DNA of 13,458 bases from Pelagibacteraceae bacterium BACL5 MAG-120820-bin39 (GCA_001438335.1 LIBV01000020.1:1-13458), one strand, 5' to 3'. Shown: positions 5,568-12,235, counted from the stretch's first letter. Made by a program: numbers and translations. The notes: a model not told the origin generated them from the sequence alone.

Positions 5568-6533
5568 TTAAATATTTTTGTAAAAATTATACCAGTTATT
5601 TCCTAGTATTCCGTCAATCTCTATTTCGGAAAAACCTATTTTTTTTAACCCATTTTCAATATTTGAAAAACCTCTAGCATCTTCAAACCAGTTTGGCTGC
5701 TTTGGAAAACCTGGTTTATTTTTTGAACCTTCTCCATAATTTCTACTTTTTGACCATGTTCCATTTCTCATCCATTCGACTATAGAGTCAGGTTGTCTTA
5801 GACACAAATCAGATCCAATACCAATATTTTTTACATTCATTATTTCTGCTGTTTTAGCTACCATCTCGCAAAAACTTTCTAATGTACAATCTGTGTTATT
5901 TTTTAAATGATGCGGATAAAGTGATAATCCCAACATTCCATCATTTTCACTTAGAGCTTTTAATAAATCATTAGATTTATTTCTTTTTGCAGGATGCCAA
6001 AACAATGGATTAGCATGAGTTATTGCTATTGGTTTTTCACTTATATCAATTGCATCGAATGTACTTTTCTCTGCTGAGTGAGACATATCAACAACAATAC
6101 CCACACGATTCATTTCTTTTATGACTTCTCTACCAAAATTAGTGACGCCACTATCATTTTTTTCATAACAACCAGTCGCTAATAAAGATTGGTTATTATA
6201 GGTTAGTTGCATAAAGCGACATCCTAAATCATGAATTTTTTCAACCAACTTAATATCATCCTCAATTGGTGAACAATTTTGAAACCCAAAAAATATAGCT
6301 GTTTTTTTTTCTGATTTTGCTTTGTCAATATCTTTGAAATCTCTTCCTAAAAAAATTAAATCTGAATTTTCTTTGAATAATTTTTGCCATTTCTTTGTTT
6401 CTAAAAGAAATTCATCATAGTCTTCATGATAAACTAGAGTAACATGCACCGCATCTAGTCCAGCCATCCTATTAATCTCAAAAATTTCTCTAGACCAATT
6501 GCAGTATTGAAGATTGTCTATTTTAAATTTCAT
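5568..6533 (-). CDS. divergent M19 (membrane dipeptidase-like) family protein
   Basis: A 321-aa TIM-barrel amidohydrolase of the M19 family (renal/membrane dipeptidase fold), without a signal peptide and so cytoplasmic. Clear family landmarks are RFMQLTYNNQ (106-115), GVTNFGREVIKEMNRVGIVVDMSHS (129-153), ITHANP (171-176), NIGIGSDL (236-243) and the C-terminal ILGNNWYNFY (309-318). The metal-binding histidines after the fourth and fifth strands are present (His152, His173), as is the Asp after the last strand (Asp242). The first HxD motif is missing: where canonical enzymes have DGHxD, this reads IDNLQYCNWS (5-14). The bridging Glu of the usual EGG segment is replaced in FQNCSP (84-89). The binuclear zinc site is therefore incomplete, and ordinary dipeptidase activity is doubtful. 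It is the first gene of the four-gene leftward operon and divergent from purE. Confidence 0.75.
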   Translation of the reverse strand: MKFKIDNLQYCNWSREIFEINRMAGLDAVHVTLVYHEDYDEFLLETKKWQKLFKENSDLIFLGRDFKDIDKAKSEKKTAIFFGFQNCSPIEDDIKLVEKIHDLGCRFMQLTYNNQSLLATGCYEKNDSGVTNFGREVIKEMNRVGIVVDMSHSAEKSTFDAIDISEKPIAITHANPLFWHPAKRNKSNDLLKALSENDGMLGLSLYPHHLKNNTDCTLESFCEMVAKTAEIMNVKNIGIGSDLCLRQPDSIVEWMRNGTWSKSRNYGEGSKNKPGFPKQPNWFEDARGFSNIENGLKKIGFSEIEIDGILGNNWYNFYKNI

Positions 6534-6557
6534 ATAGTTTCACAATATCAATAAGTT

Positions 6558-6591
6558 GTTCAAATTCTATTAATTTTATTGAAATTTGAAC
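6558..6591. promoter_or_regulatory. 9-bp inverted repeat in the dipeptidase-like/purE divergent gap
   Basis: GTTCAAATT (6558-6566) and AATTTGAAC (6583-6591) are perfect inverted copies 16 bases apart, centred in the 92-bp gap between two divergent operons. A third related GTTTGAA occurs at 6608-6614, closer to purE. The arms could be two operator half-sites; both contain a TTGAAC that resembles a -35 on its own strand, one facing each operon, although good -10 partners are not evident. It could also be a hairpin, but no coding end lies here for it to terminate. It does not match the enterobacterial PurR box. Confidence 0.35.
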
Positions 6592-6625
6592 CTAATTTTG
6601 AAATAAAGTTTGAATACTTATTTTC

Positions 6626-7117
6626 ATGAAAAAAAATAATAAATTAAAAGTTTCAATCGTTATGGGAAGTCAATCTGACTATAAAACTTTGAAATTAGCT
6701 GAAAAAGTTTTAAAAAATATAGGTGTTTCTTATGAAACTAAAATAATTTCTGCGCATAGAACTCCTGATAGAATGTATGAATATGCTAAATCATCAGTAA
6801 AAAATAATATTGGTGTAATCATAGCGGGTGCAGGTGGATCTGCCCATTTACCAGGGATGATTGCTGCCTTAACGCCATTGCCAGTTTTAGGTGTACCAAT
6901 TGAAAGTAAAAAACTAAAAGGTTTAGATAGTTTGCTATCAATAGCACAAATGCCTAAAGGTATACCCGTTGGCACATTAGCAATCGGTGAGGATGGTGCA
7001 ATTAATGCCGCTTTACTGGCTGCATCTATTATAGCAAATAATAATTCAACTGTTAGAAAAAAATTATTAAATTGGAGAAAGTTACAGACAAAATCTGTAA
7101 AAAAGATACCTAAATAA
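6626..7117 (+). CDS. purE: 5-(carboxyamino)imidazole ribonucleotide mutase
   Basis: A 163-aa class I PurE, the usual size. It converts N5-CAIR to CAIR in de novo purine synthesis, in the cytosol, as an octamer in characterised members. Signature segments are VSIVMGSQSDY (9-19), IISAHRTPDRM (40-50) with the catalytic His44, AGAGGSAHLPGM (67-78), GVPIES (89-94) and QMPKGIPVGTLAIG (108-121), which together form the nucleotide and CO2-transfer site. The ATG at 6626 has no clear Shine-Dalgarno, but the family N-terminus begins a few residues later and no better start exists. Its stop is followed directly by the purK start, the classic purEK pair. Confidence 0.95.
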   Translation: MKKNNKLKVSIVMGSQSDYKTLKLAEKVLKNIGVSYETKIISAHRTPDRMYEYAKSSVKNNIGVIIAGAGGSAHLPGMIAALTPLPVLGVPIESKKLKGLDSLLSIAQMPKGIPVGTLAIGEDGAINAALLAASIIANNNSTVRKKLLNWRKLQTKSVKKIPK

Positions 7118-8164
7118 ATGTCTGAAATAAATCTTGGTATTATTGGCGGAGGTCAACTAGGTAGTATGTTGACTGTTGCTGCAAAAAAACTAGGTATAAA
7201 AACTTATATTTTCTGTGACGATGCAGATGCACCTGCGCAAAATTTTTGTAACGAATTTATTCATGGTTCTTACGATGATAAAGAAAAAATTAATGAGTTT
7301 GTTAATAAAGTTGACGTAATTACTTATGAATTTGAAAACATTCCTTACGAAACACTTCATGAATTAAATAGATTCAAACCTGTATCACCAAAGCCTTCTG
7401 TTAATAGGATTATTCAACATAGATTAGCAGAAAAAGATTTTGTAAATAAACTAAATATCAGAACAACCAGATATGCTTCTATTGAGAATAAAGATGATAT
7501 CATGCCCTTAGAGGATTTGCTTCCTGGGATATTAAAAACAACAACAATGGGATATGATGGTAAAGGTCAATATCCTATAAAAAATTTAGAAGACTTTGAA
7601 TCACTTAATATTGATTTTTCAAAAGAATATATTTTAGAAAAATTAGTTAAACTTAAGAAAGAAATTTCTGTAATCATTACAAGATTTGATAAAGGTAAGT
7701 ACGAGGTTTATGAGCCAATTGAAAACAGACATGAAGATCAAATTCTAAAACATTCAAAAATTCCTGCTGATATTAGCTCAAAATTATTAGAGCAATCTAA
7801 AGAATGGGCCACATTAATATCTGAGGAATTAAAATATATTGGTACTCTATGTGTTGAATTTTTTATAGACAGAAATGATAATTTATACGTCAATGAAATT
7901 GCACCAAGAGTACATAATTCTGGACATTTGACAATTAACGCATATAACGTCAGCCAATTTGAAAATCATATTAGAGCTGTATGCAAATTAGAACAAATAC
8001 CATTAAAAAAATTATCTAACGCAGAAATGATTAATATTATTGGTGATCAAATTATCCCATTTAGAGAAAGTCCAAAATTAAAAGATAATCAATTTTTTTA
8101 TGATTATCTAAAAAAAGAAATTAAACAAAAAAGAAAAATGGGTCACCTAACGACATTAATTTGA
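7118..8164 (+). CDS. purK: N5-carboxyaminoimidazole ribonucleotide synthase
   Basis: A 348-aa ATP-grasp enzyme that makes N5-CAIR from AIR, bicarbonate and ATP, the substrate of PurE just upstream. The N-terminal pre-ATP-grasp domain has GIIGGGQLGSML (7-18) and DVITYEFENIP (66-76). The ATP-grasp part has GILKTTTMGYDGKGQY (137-152), the glycine-rich loop over ATP, YILEKLVKLKKEISVI (171-186), and the metal/substrate segment VEFFIDRNDNLYVNEIAPRVHNSGH (246-270). The C-terminus, KRKMGHLTTL (338-347), is the family's usual ending, so the gene is full length. It abuts purE (TAAATG) and the acetyltransferase gene (TGAATG) without spacers, so translation is probably coupled through all three. Confidence 0.95.
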   Translation: MSEINLGIIGGGQLGSMLTVAAKKLGIKTYIFCDDADAPAQNFCNEFIHGSYDDKEKINEFVNKVDVITYEFENIPYETLHELNRFKPVSPKPSVNRIIQHRLAEKDFVNKLNIRTTRYASIENKDDIMPLEDLLPGILKTTTMGYDGKGQYPIKNLEDFESLNIDFSKEYILEKLVKLKKEISVIITRFDKGKYEVYEPIENRHEDQILKHSKIPADISSKLLEQSKEWATLISEELKYIGTLCVEFFIDRNDNLYVNEIAPRVHNSGHLTINAYNVSQFENHIRAVCKLEQIPLKKLSNAEMINIIGDQIIPFRESPKLKDNQFFYDYLKKEIKQKRKMGHLTTLI

Positions 8165-8644
8165 ATGTTAACATCTATAGAGGGAAATTTTGACCACCCT
8201 GAAGTCAATCAACTTCTCAAAAAACATTTTATAGAATTAAGAGCAGCCTCTCCAGAAGGTAGTGCTCATGTTCTTGATATACCTGGACTTAAAGTGCCTT
8301 CGATAAAATTTTGGAGTTTGTGGGAAGACGATACTTTAATGGGCTGTGGCGCATTAAAATTTCTAGAGGAAGGACATGGCGAATTTAAATCAATAAGATT
8401 GCATGATAATTTTAGAAAAAAAGGTAATGGTATTAAAATTATTAACCATCTTATTGTAGAAGCAAAAAAACTTAACATTAAAAAACTCAGTATTGAAACT
8501 GGTGCTAGTGATTTTTTTAAACCAGCGAGAAAACTGTTTAAACAATGTGGTTTTGAACCATGCAAACCTTTTGCGCACTATAAAGAGGATATTAATTCTG
8601 TTTATTTAAGTAAATTAATAGTCACTACTGATATTAATAATTAG
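8165..8644 (+). CDS. GNAT-family N-acetyltransferase (YsnE-like)
   Basis: A 159-aa protein of the GCN5-related acetyltransferase family, expected to move an acetyl group from acetyl-CoA to an amine. GCGALKFLEEGHGEFKSIRL (60-79) is the central beta-strand pair, followed by FRKKGNGIKII (83-93), a variant of the acetyl-CoA pyrophosphate loop (R/Q-x-x-G-x-G), then LSIETGASDFFKPARKLFKQCGFEPC (104-129) and PFAHYKEDINSVYLSK (131-146). The LETG...A..L(Y/F)...GF..C.PF..Y..D..S run marks the YsnE-like branch. Substrates cannot be read from sequence. It starts at the purK stop, so it is probably co-translated with purEK, although a link to purine synthesis is not established. Confidence 0.85.
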   Translation: MLTSIEGNFDHPEVNQLLKKHFIELRAASPEGSAHVLDIPGLKVPSIKFWSLWEDDTLMGCGALKFLEEGHGEFKSIRLHDNFRKKGNGIKIINHLIVEAKKLNIKKLSIETGASDFFKPARKLFKQCGFEPCKPFAHYKEDINSVYLSKLIVTTDINN

Positions 8645-8662
8645 AAAAATATTGATATTTTG

Positions 8663-8688
8663 TTGACAAAACTAATAAAAATCTAAAC
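8663..8688 (+). promoter_or_regulatory. candidate promoter of the cold-shock gene
   Basis: A perfect -35 TTGACA (8663-8668) lies 19 bases after the acetyltransferase stop. The -10 is less clear: CTAAAC (8683-8688) is the nearest candidate and its 14-base spacer is short. A start near 8695 would give a leader of about 50 bases that contains the inverted repeat at 8698-8717. Confidence 0.35.
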
Positions 8689-8697
8689 AAAGCTCAA

Positions 8698-8717
8698 ATT
8701 ACTTAATTATAAGTAAT
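8698..8717 (+). promoter_or_regulatory. 8-bp hairpin in the cold-shock mRNA leader
   Basis: ATTACTTA (8698-8705) and TAAGTAAT (8710-8717) are perfect inverted copies around ATTA, so the leader of the cold-shock mRNA can fold into an 8-bp stem with a single G-C pair. Such a weak, nearly all A-U stem would change with temperature. It does not cover the ribosome site (AAGAAG, 8736-8741). A dimeric-protein operator is the other reading. Confidence 0.4.
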
Positions 8718-8747
8718 AAATTAATAACAAAAAGTAAGAAGATAAAT

Positions 8748-8954
8748 ATGAGTCTACAAGGAAAAGTAAAATGGTTCAATCCAACCAAAGGTTTTGGTTT
8801 TATTGAAAGAGAAGATAAAGAAAAAGATGTGTTTGTACATGTTTCAGCAGTAAGAGATGCTGGTATGAACGGTTTAGATGAGGGTCAAGCTTTGACTTTC
8901 GATGTTGAAGATGGTCCTAAAGGTCCTTCAGCAGTTAACTTAAAAACTGCATAA
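8748..8954 (+). CDS. cold-shock domain RNA chaperone (CspA family)
   Basis: A 68-aa single cold-shock domain, the usual CspA length. The OB-fold carries both nucleic-acid binding motifs, KGFGFI (14-19, RNP1) and VFVHV (28-32, RNP2), after KVKWFNPT (6-13), and ends GPKGPSAVNLKTA (56-68). It binds single-stranded RNA/DNA in the cytosol and melts secondary structure. The start is supported by AAGAAG (8736-8741) six bases ahead. It appears to be monocistronic: it has its own leader and promoter candidate and is followed by a stem-loop. Whether it is truly cold-induced cannot be read; streamlined marine bacteria often make such proteins constitutively. Confidence 0.95.
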   Translation: MSLQGKVKWFNPTKGFGFIEREDKEKDVFVHVSAVRDAGMNGLDEGQALTFDVEDGPKGPSAVNLKTA

Positions 8955-8969
8955 TTTTCATTAAAATAA

Positions 8970-9021
8970 TTGTTGGCTGTAATCTAATTCTTAATTGAAT
9001 TTTAGTATTTATAGCCAACAA
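8970..9021. terminator. long stem-loop between convergent genes, likely bidirectional terminator
   Basis: TTGTTGGCT (8970-8978) and AGCCAACAA (9013-9021) are perfect 9-bp inverted copies. Further pairing (G-U, then T-A, A-T, A-T) and an inner stem CTAATTC (8984-8990) with GAATTTTAG (8997-9005) make a long imperfect hairpin filling the gap between the cold-shock gene and the convergent hydrolase gene. It ends two bases before the hydrolase stop. There is no long T-run right after either arm; the nearest is CTTTT at 9028-9032, inside the hydrolase gene. Position makes a shared terminator likely. Confidence 0.6.
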
Positions 9022-9022
9022 A

Positions 9023-9778
9023 CTAGTCTTTTAAAAAATCTAAAATATAACTGTTAAATTCATCTTCTTTTTCAAGATGAACATTGTGTGAGCATCCTTT
9101 AATTATTTGTAAACGACTTTCAGGAATATTTTCATTTAAAGTTTCTACTTGTTTGTAATTGTAAGCTTTATCAAATTCTCCCCAAATAATTAGAGTTTCA
9201 TTCTTAATATTTTTTAAATTATTAATTCCTGACCAATTTTTCATTGCAACTAAAGCGTCATCTGCTGATTTTTTTATCACATTTTCATAAGCCTCTTTAC
9301 ATAAAAAAAAATTTTTTGCCCTATCCTCTTTTACAAACCAAGTTTTAGCAATTCTATAAGCAGTAGCTTTTAAACCATCATCTGCTAATCTTTTTCTTGA
9401 AACATCAATTGACTCAAATCTTCCGGGAATATCGCCTATTGGTCCCGTTCCATAACAAATTAATTTATGTATACTTAATGGAGATTGTTTAACCATCTCT
9501 TGTACAATCATCCCTCCCATTGAATGACCCATTAAATGAAATTTATCAATTCCTAATTTTTTTATAGAATTAATAATTATACTAGCCATTTCTTCAATAC
9601 TACTTACAGAATTAATTTTTGAGCTTTCACCAAAGCCAGGTAAAGCAGGCGCTATTATTGTAAAATTTTTTTTAAGAAAATCTTTCTGGTATCTCCACAT
9701 GTCGGATGAGCCTAAAAATCCATGAACTAAAACTAAAGGAAAACCACTTCCAGATCTATCAATATAAATTTCTTGCAT
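9023..9778 (-). CDS. alpha/beta-hydrolase fold protein
   Basis: A 251-aa cytoplasmic hydrolase with the complete catalytic set. LVHGFLGSSDMW (17-28) holds the HG oxyanion-hole segment, GHSMGG (84-89) the nucleophile Ser86, WGEFDKAYN (199-207) the acid Asp203, and GCSHNVHLEKEDEF (228-241) the base His231. ALPGFGES (45-52) is the usual strand-4 turn. A cap region lies at about 113-190. The closest general pattern is that of small esterases and C-C hydrolases of the BioH/meta-cleavage type, but the substrate cannot be assigned. It is transcribed towards the cold-shock gene and divergently from the cupin gene, 31 bases away. Confidence 0.85.
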   Translation of the reverse strand: MQEIYIDRSGSGFPLVLVHGFLGSSDMWRYQKDFLKKNFTIIAPALPGFGESSKINSVSSIEEMASIIINSIKKLGIDKFHLMGHSMGGMIVQEMVKQSPLSIHKLICYGTGPIGDIPGRFESIDVSRKRLADDGLKATAYRIAKTWFVKEDRAKNFFLCKEAYENVIKKSADDALVAMKNWSGINNLKNIKNETLIIWGEFDKAYNYKQVETLNENIPESRLQIIKGCSHNVHLEKEDEFNSYILDFLKD

Positions 9779-9795
9779 GATAAGTTTTAAGTATA

Positions 9796-9804
9796 TGTTA
9801 TAAT
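9796..9804 (+). promoter_or_regulatory. extended -10 promoter of the cupin operon (leaderless)
   Basis: TGTTATAAT is a perfect extended -10 (TG-N-TATAAT, with TATAAT at 9799-9804). The cupin ATG starts at 9810, just where transcription would begin, so the mRNA should have no leader. The -35 is weak (TTGCAT, 9774-9779, 19-base spacer, overlapping the start of the divergent hydrolase gene), as is usual for extended -10 promoters. Confidence 0.65.
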
Positions 9805-9809
9805 TAAAT

Positions 9810-10160
9810 ATGCCAAATAGACAAATTACAAATATTAATAAAGTTAAATTTAAACCATTTGATAATTATGGCAAAAAAATTCCAGGCATGAGTTGGCATA
9901 AAATTAGTTATTCCAAAAAGAATGGTGGTTTTGGAACATATGTTCTTAAAATGGATGCAGGCTCAAAGAGTTTACCACATATGCATACAGGTTATGAAGA
10001 GTTCTTTATGCTAAAAGGTGAGCTTAAAGATCCTGATGGTAAAGTTTTCAAAAAAGGTGATTTTGTATCATTTAAACCAGGAACAAAACATTCGTCTTAT
10101 ACAAAAAAAGGTTGTTTGGTTCTTGTTTTTATGAGAGGTATCAACAAATCAATCAAATAA
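9810..10160 (+). CDS. small single-domain cupin (ChrR-like)
   Basis: A 116-aa protein with one cupin barrel. Motif 1 reads LPHMHTGYEEFFMLKGEL (55-72), giving His57, His59 and Glu63/Glu64 as metal ligands, and motif 2 reads KKGDFVSFKPGTKHSSY (81-97), giving His94. GGFGTYVLKMDAGSK (39-53) is the strand before the metal site. The arrangement resembles ChrR-like anti-sigma or acetylacetone-dioxygenase-type cupins, which bind zinc or iron; whether it is an enzyme or a sensor cannot be told. It does not resemble the SAR11 cupin DMSP lyase DddK as far as I recall its sequence. No Shine-Dalgarno is present, in line with leaderless initiation. The racemase gene follows after 15 bases. Confidence 0.75.
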   Translation: MPNRQITNINKVKFKPFDNYGKKIPGMSWHKISYSKKNGGFGTYVLKMDAGSKSLPHMHTGYEEFFMLKGELKDPDGKVFKKGDFVSFKPGTKHSSYTKKGCLVLVFMRGINKSIK

Positions 10161-10175
10161 AAAATTATTTTCTTT

Positions 10176-10940
10176 ATGATAGGTATTCTTGGAGGAATGG
10201 GAACTCAAGCTGGTTTAGACTTCTGTAACAAGCTTGCTATTTTGAATAGAGGTAAAATTGATCAAGAATATCCACTATTTTTACTTTATAATAAATCAAA
10301 TATACCAGGTCGACCTGAGTCTATTGGGGTACAGACTGGAAATTTATCTAACCGATTAATCAATAAAAAAAGTAAAAAGAAATATTTAACAGTATTAAGA
10401 AGCTTATTGAGAGGGTGTAGACTCCTCCAAAAAAATAAATGTAAATTCATAGTTATTCCCTGCAACACAGCTCATTATTGGTACGATGATTTAAGAAAAA
10501 AAATTAATATTCCAATAATAAATATGCCAAAGGAAGTTTTTAAACAAACAAAAAAAATGTGTAAAAAAAATTCTAAAATAGGTTTGTTGGCAACAGAAGG
10601 GACTCTTAAAACAGGAGTTTATAATAAAATTTTTGATAGAAATTATAATCTTGTTTTCCCTAATCAAGACTTGCAAACTGAATGTGTAAATAAAGCAATA
10701 AAATTGGTAAAAATGGGTAACGTCAAAGCTGCTGAAAAAGTAATTCAACCTGCCATTAAATATTTAATAGGTAAAAAATGTAAAAAAATAATTTTAGGAT
10801 GTACAGAATTACCCATTGCTATTTTTGCATATAAATCATTTAAAAAAGTTAAATCATCAAAAATATTTTTAGATCCAAATTTAATTTTAGCTATTTCTTC
10901 CATGAACAAATATAAAAGTAAGAATGTCAGAGACAATTAA
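10176..10940 (+). CDS. aspartate/glutamate racemase family protein
   Basis: A 254-aa PLP-independent amino-acid racemase. The N-terminal IGILGGMGTQAGLDF (2-16) is the family's first signature. The two catalytic cysteines, which act as a thiol pair on opposite faces of the substrate, are in IPCNTAHYW (94-102, Cys96) and LGCTELPI (207-214, Cys209). IGLLATEGTLKTGVY (135-149) starts the second domain. YgeA-type enzymes of this size racemise aspartate, glutamate or other amino acids, so the substrate is open. The gene overlaps the following 146-aa gene by 17 bases. It may serve D-amino-acid supply for the cell wall or uptake and use of D-amino acids from seawater. Confidence 0.85.
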   Translation: MIGILGGMGTQAGLDFCNKLAILNRGKIDQEYPLFLLYNKSNIPGRPESIGVQTGNLSNRLINKKSKKKYLTVLRSLLRGCRLLQKNKCKFIVIPCNTAHYWYDDLRKKINIPIINMPKEVFKQTKKMCKKNSKIGLLATEGTLKTGVYNKIFDRNYNLVFPNQDLQTECVNKAIKLVKMGNVKAAEKVIQPAIKYLIGKKCKKIILGCTELPIAIFAYKSFKKVKSSKIFLDPNLILAISSMNKYKSKNVRDN

Positions 10941-11364
10941 TAAGCCTTACGTATTAAAAGCTGCTGAGATAATATATTTTAAAATTAGTGAATTTAAAAA
11001 AATAAATCCTAATATTTCTCTAGATGATGCGATCGAAAAATTTATAGAGACTGATGATTATGAAAAATTAAGTAGTGGTGAATTTCATAACCAGTGGCTC
11101 GTTGAACTTAAAAAAAATAACTATATTGACAATGAAACTAATCAAAAAATTCCTAATGAAACAATCAGACTTTTAGAGATACAAAGAGATATGATGATTA
11201 AAGAATTAATTAAAATCCCAAAATTATATGACTCTAAAAGTAGCCAATTAATTGAATTATCAAAAAAAGCTTCTAATTTTTTATGGCGTATGTGTGAGAG
11301 TTATGAACTTTGGTGCAAAGAAAGCAATCAAGATAATTTAATAATTTTAAATATTTCAAATTAA
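10924..11364 (+). CDS. 146-aa hypothetical protein
   Basis: Soluble, acidic and lysine-rich, with no recognised family. Predicted mostly helical: KAAEIIYFKISEFKKI (12-27), then SLDDAIEKFIETDDY (32-46), NETIRLLEIQRDMMIKELIKI (78-98), and a conserved-looking tail FLWRMCESYELWCKE (118-132) with two Trp and two Cys. No signal peptide or membrane span. The ATG lies inside the racemase gene (17-base overlap), so translation is probably coupled to it, and the transporter gene follows after 17 bases. The alternative that it is a chance frame is unlikely given its length, full occupation of the gap and a composition like its neighbours. A partner or regulator of the racemase or transporter is possible but speculative. 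Confidence 0.55.
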   Translation: MSETINKPYVLKAAEIIYFKISEFKKINPNISLDDAIEKFIETDDYEKLSSGEFHNQWLVELKKNNYIDNETNQKIPNETIRLLEIQRDMMIKELIKIPKLYDSKSSQLIELSKKASNFLWRMCESYELWCKESNQDNLIILNISN

Positions 11365-11381
11365 ATCTTAAATAAAAATAA

Positions 11382-12230
11382 ATGATCAAAGTTTTTCCAT
11401 TTATCTTTATATTACTCTGGTCGTCAGCATTTATTACTACTAAACCAATTATTGATAATAGCGACCCCTTCTCTGCATTAGCATTTAGATTTTTAATAGT
11501 AGCAATTGGGTTTTTTTTATTCTCGATATTTACGAATAAAAAAATTTTAATAAGCAAAAGAAACTTTATTGAATCTTTTTTTAGTGGTGTTTTGTTTCAT
11601 GGATTTTATTTGGGTGGAGTTTTTTTTGCTATTTCAAGAGGTATGCCAACTGCAATCGCTGCTTTAATAGTAACCCTTCAACCAATTTTAACTAATGCTT
11701 TAAGCGGTCCAATTTTAGATGAAAAAGTTACTTATAAGCAGTGGTTAGGCGTAATTCTAGGTTTTATTGGCGCTACTCTTGTGCTCGGTATTGATGTTGG
11801 TTCAGATATCCCAATCCTTGGATTGGTAGCAACGTTAATTGCGTTGCTTGCAATCACAATATCAACAATTTGGCAAAAAAAATTAAGTAATAATTTACCA
11901 TTATCTGTTAGCAATACTTATCAAGCCACTGGTGGTTTTATCTTTCATTTACTCATTGTTATTTTTTTTACTAATTTAGAAATTAATTTTACCAAAACTT
12001 TCATTATTGCAATGAGTCATCAAATATTTTTAGTTTCATTTGGAGCATTCACAATTTTAATGTTCTTAATAAAACATAATTCAGCTAGTAAAACTGTTTC
12101 TATCTTTTTTTTAATTCCACCAACATCAGCATTTATGGCTTGGTTTTTTTTAGGAGAGATTTTTACTGCTTGGGATCTAGTAGGATTTATAATTACTTCT
12201 ATTGGAGTTTTTATTGCTACAAGAGATTAA
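11382..12230 (+). CDS. EamA/DMT-superfamily transporter
   Basis: A 282-aa inner-membrane protein with about ten hydrophobic spans arranged as two repeats of five (roughly 1-135 and 146-281), each an EamA domain. First-repeat landmarks are FILLWSSAFITTKPII (9-24), FRFLIVAIGFFLF (36-48) and PTAIAALIVTLQPILTN (90-106), followed by GVILGFIGATLVL (123-135). The second repeat ends with PPTSAFMAWFFLGEIFT (246-262) and GFIITSIGVFIATRD (268-282), matching the family pattern of 'PL....L....LGE......G...I..G'. Members export or import amino acids and other small metabolites. With the racemase two genes upstream, an amino-acid substrate is plausible. It converges on soxG with only 5 bases between the stops and no visible terminator. 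Confidence 0.85.
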   Translation: MIKVFPFIFILLWSSAFITTKPIIDNSDPFSALAFRFLIVAIGFFLFSIFTNKKILISKRNFIESFFSGVLFHGFYLGGVFFAISRGMPTAIAALIVTLQPILTNALSGPILDEKVTYKQWLGVILGFIGATLVLGIDVGSDIPILGLVATLIALLAITISTIWQKKLSNNLPLSVSNTYQATGGFIFHLLIVIFFTNLEINFTKTFIIAMSHQIFLVSFGAFTILMFLIKHNSASKTVSIFFLIPPTSAFMAWFFLGEIFTAWDLVGFIITSIGVFIATRD

Positions 12231-12235
12231 TATAT

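Noticed and set aside
6558..6591. Purine repressor (PurR) box
   Set aside because: The arms do not resemble the ACGCAAACG-type enterobacterial box, and no PurR-like gene is present.
8266..8578. Two antisense open frames opposite the GNAT gene
   Set aside because: Both lie inside a clear acetyltransferase gene, overlap each other and show no protein-like motif.
9810..10160. Cupin as a DMSP lyase (DddK, DddL, DddQ or DddW)
   Set aside because: The motif spacing and flanking sequence do not match what I recall of these lyases, and the protein looks more like a ChrR-type cupin.
10286..10936. Antisense open frames opposite the racemase gene
   Set aside because: They are shadows of an AT-rich gene with both catalytic motifs on the forward strand; their products are low-complexity Phe/Ile/Asn-rich.
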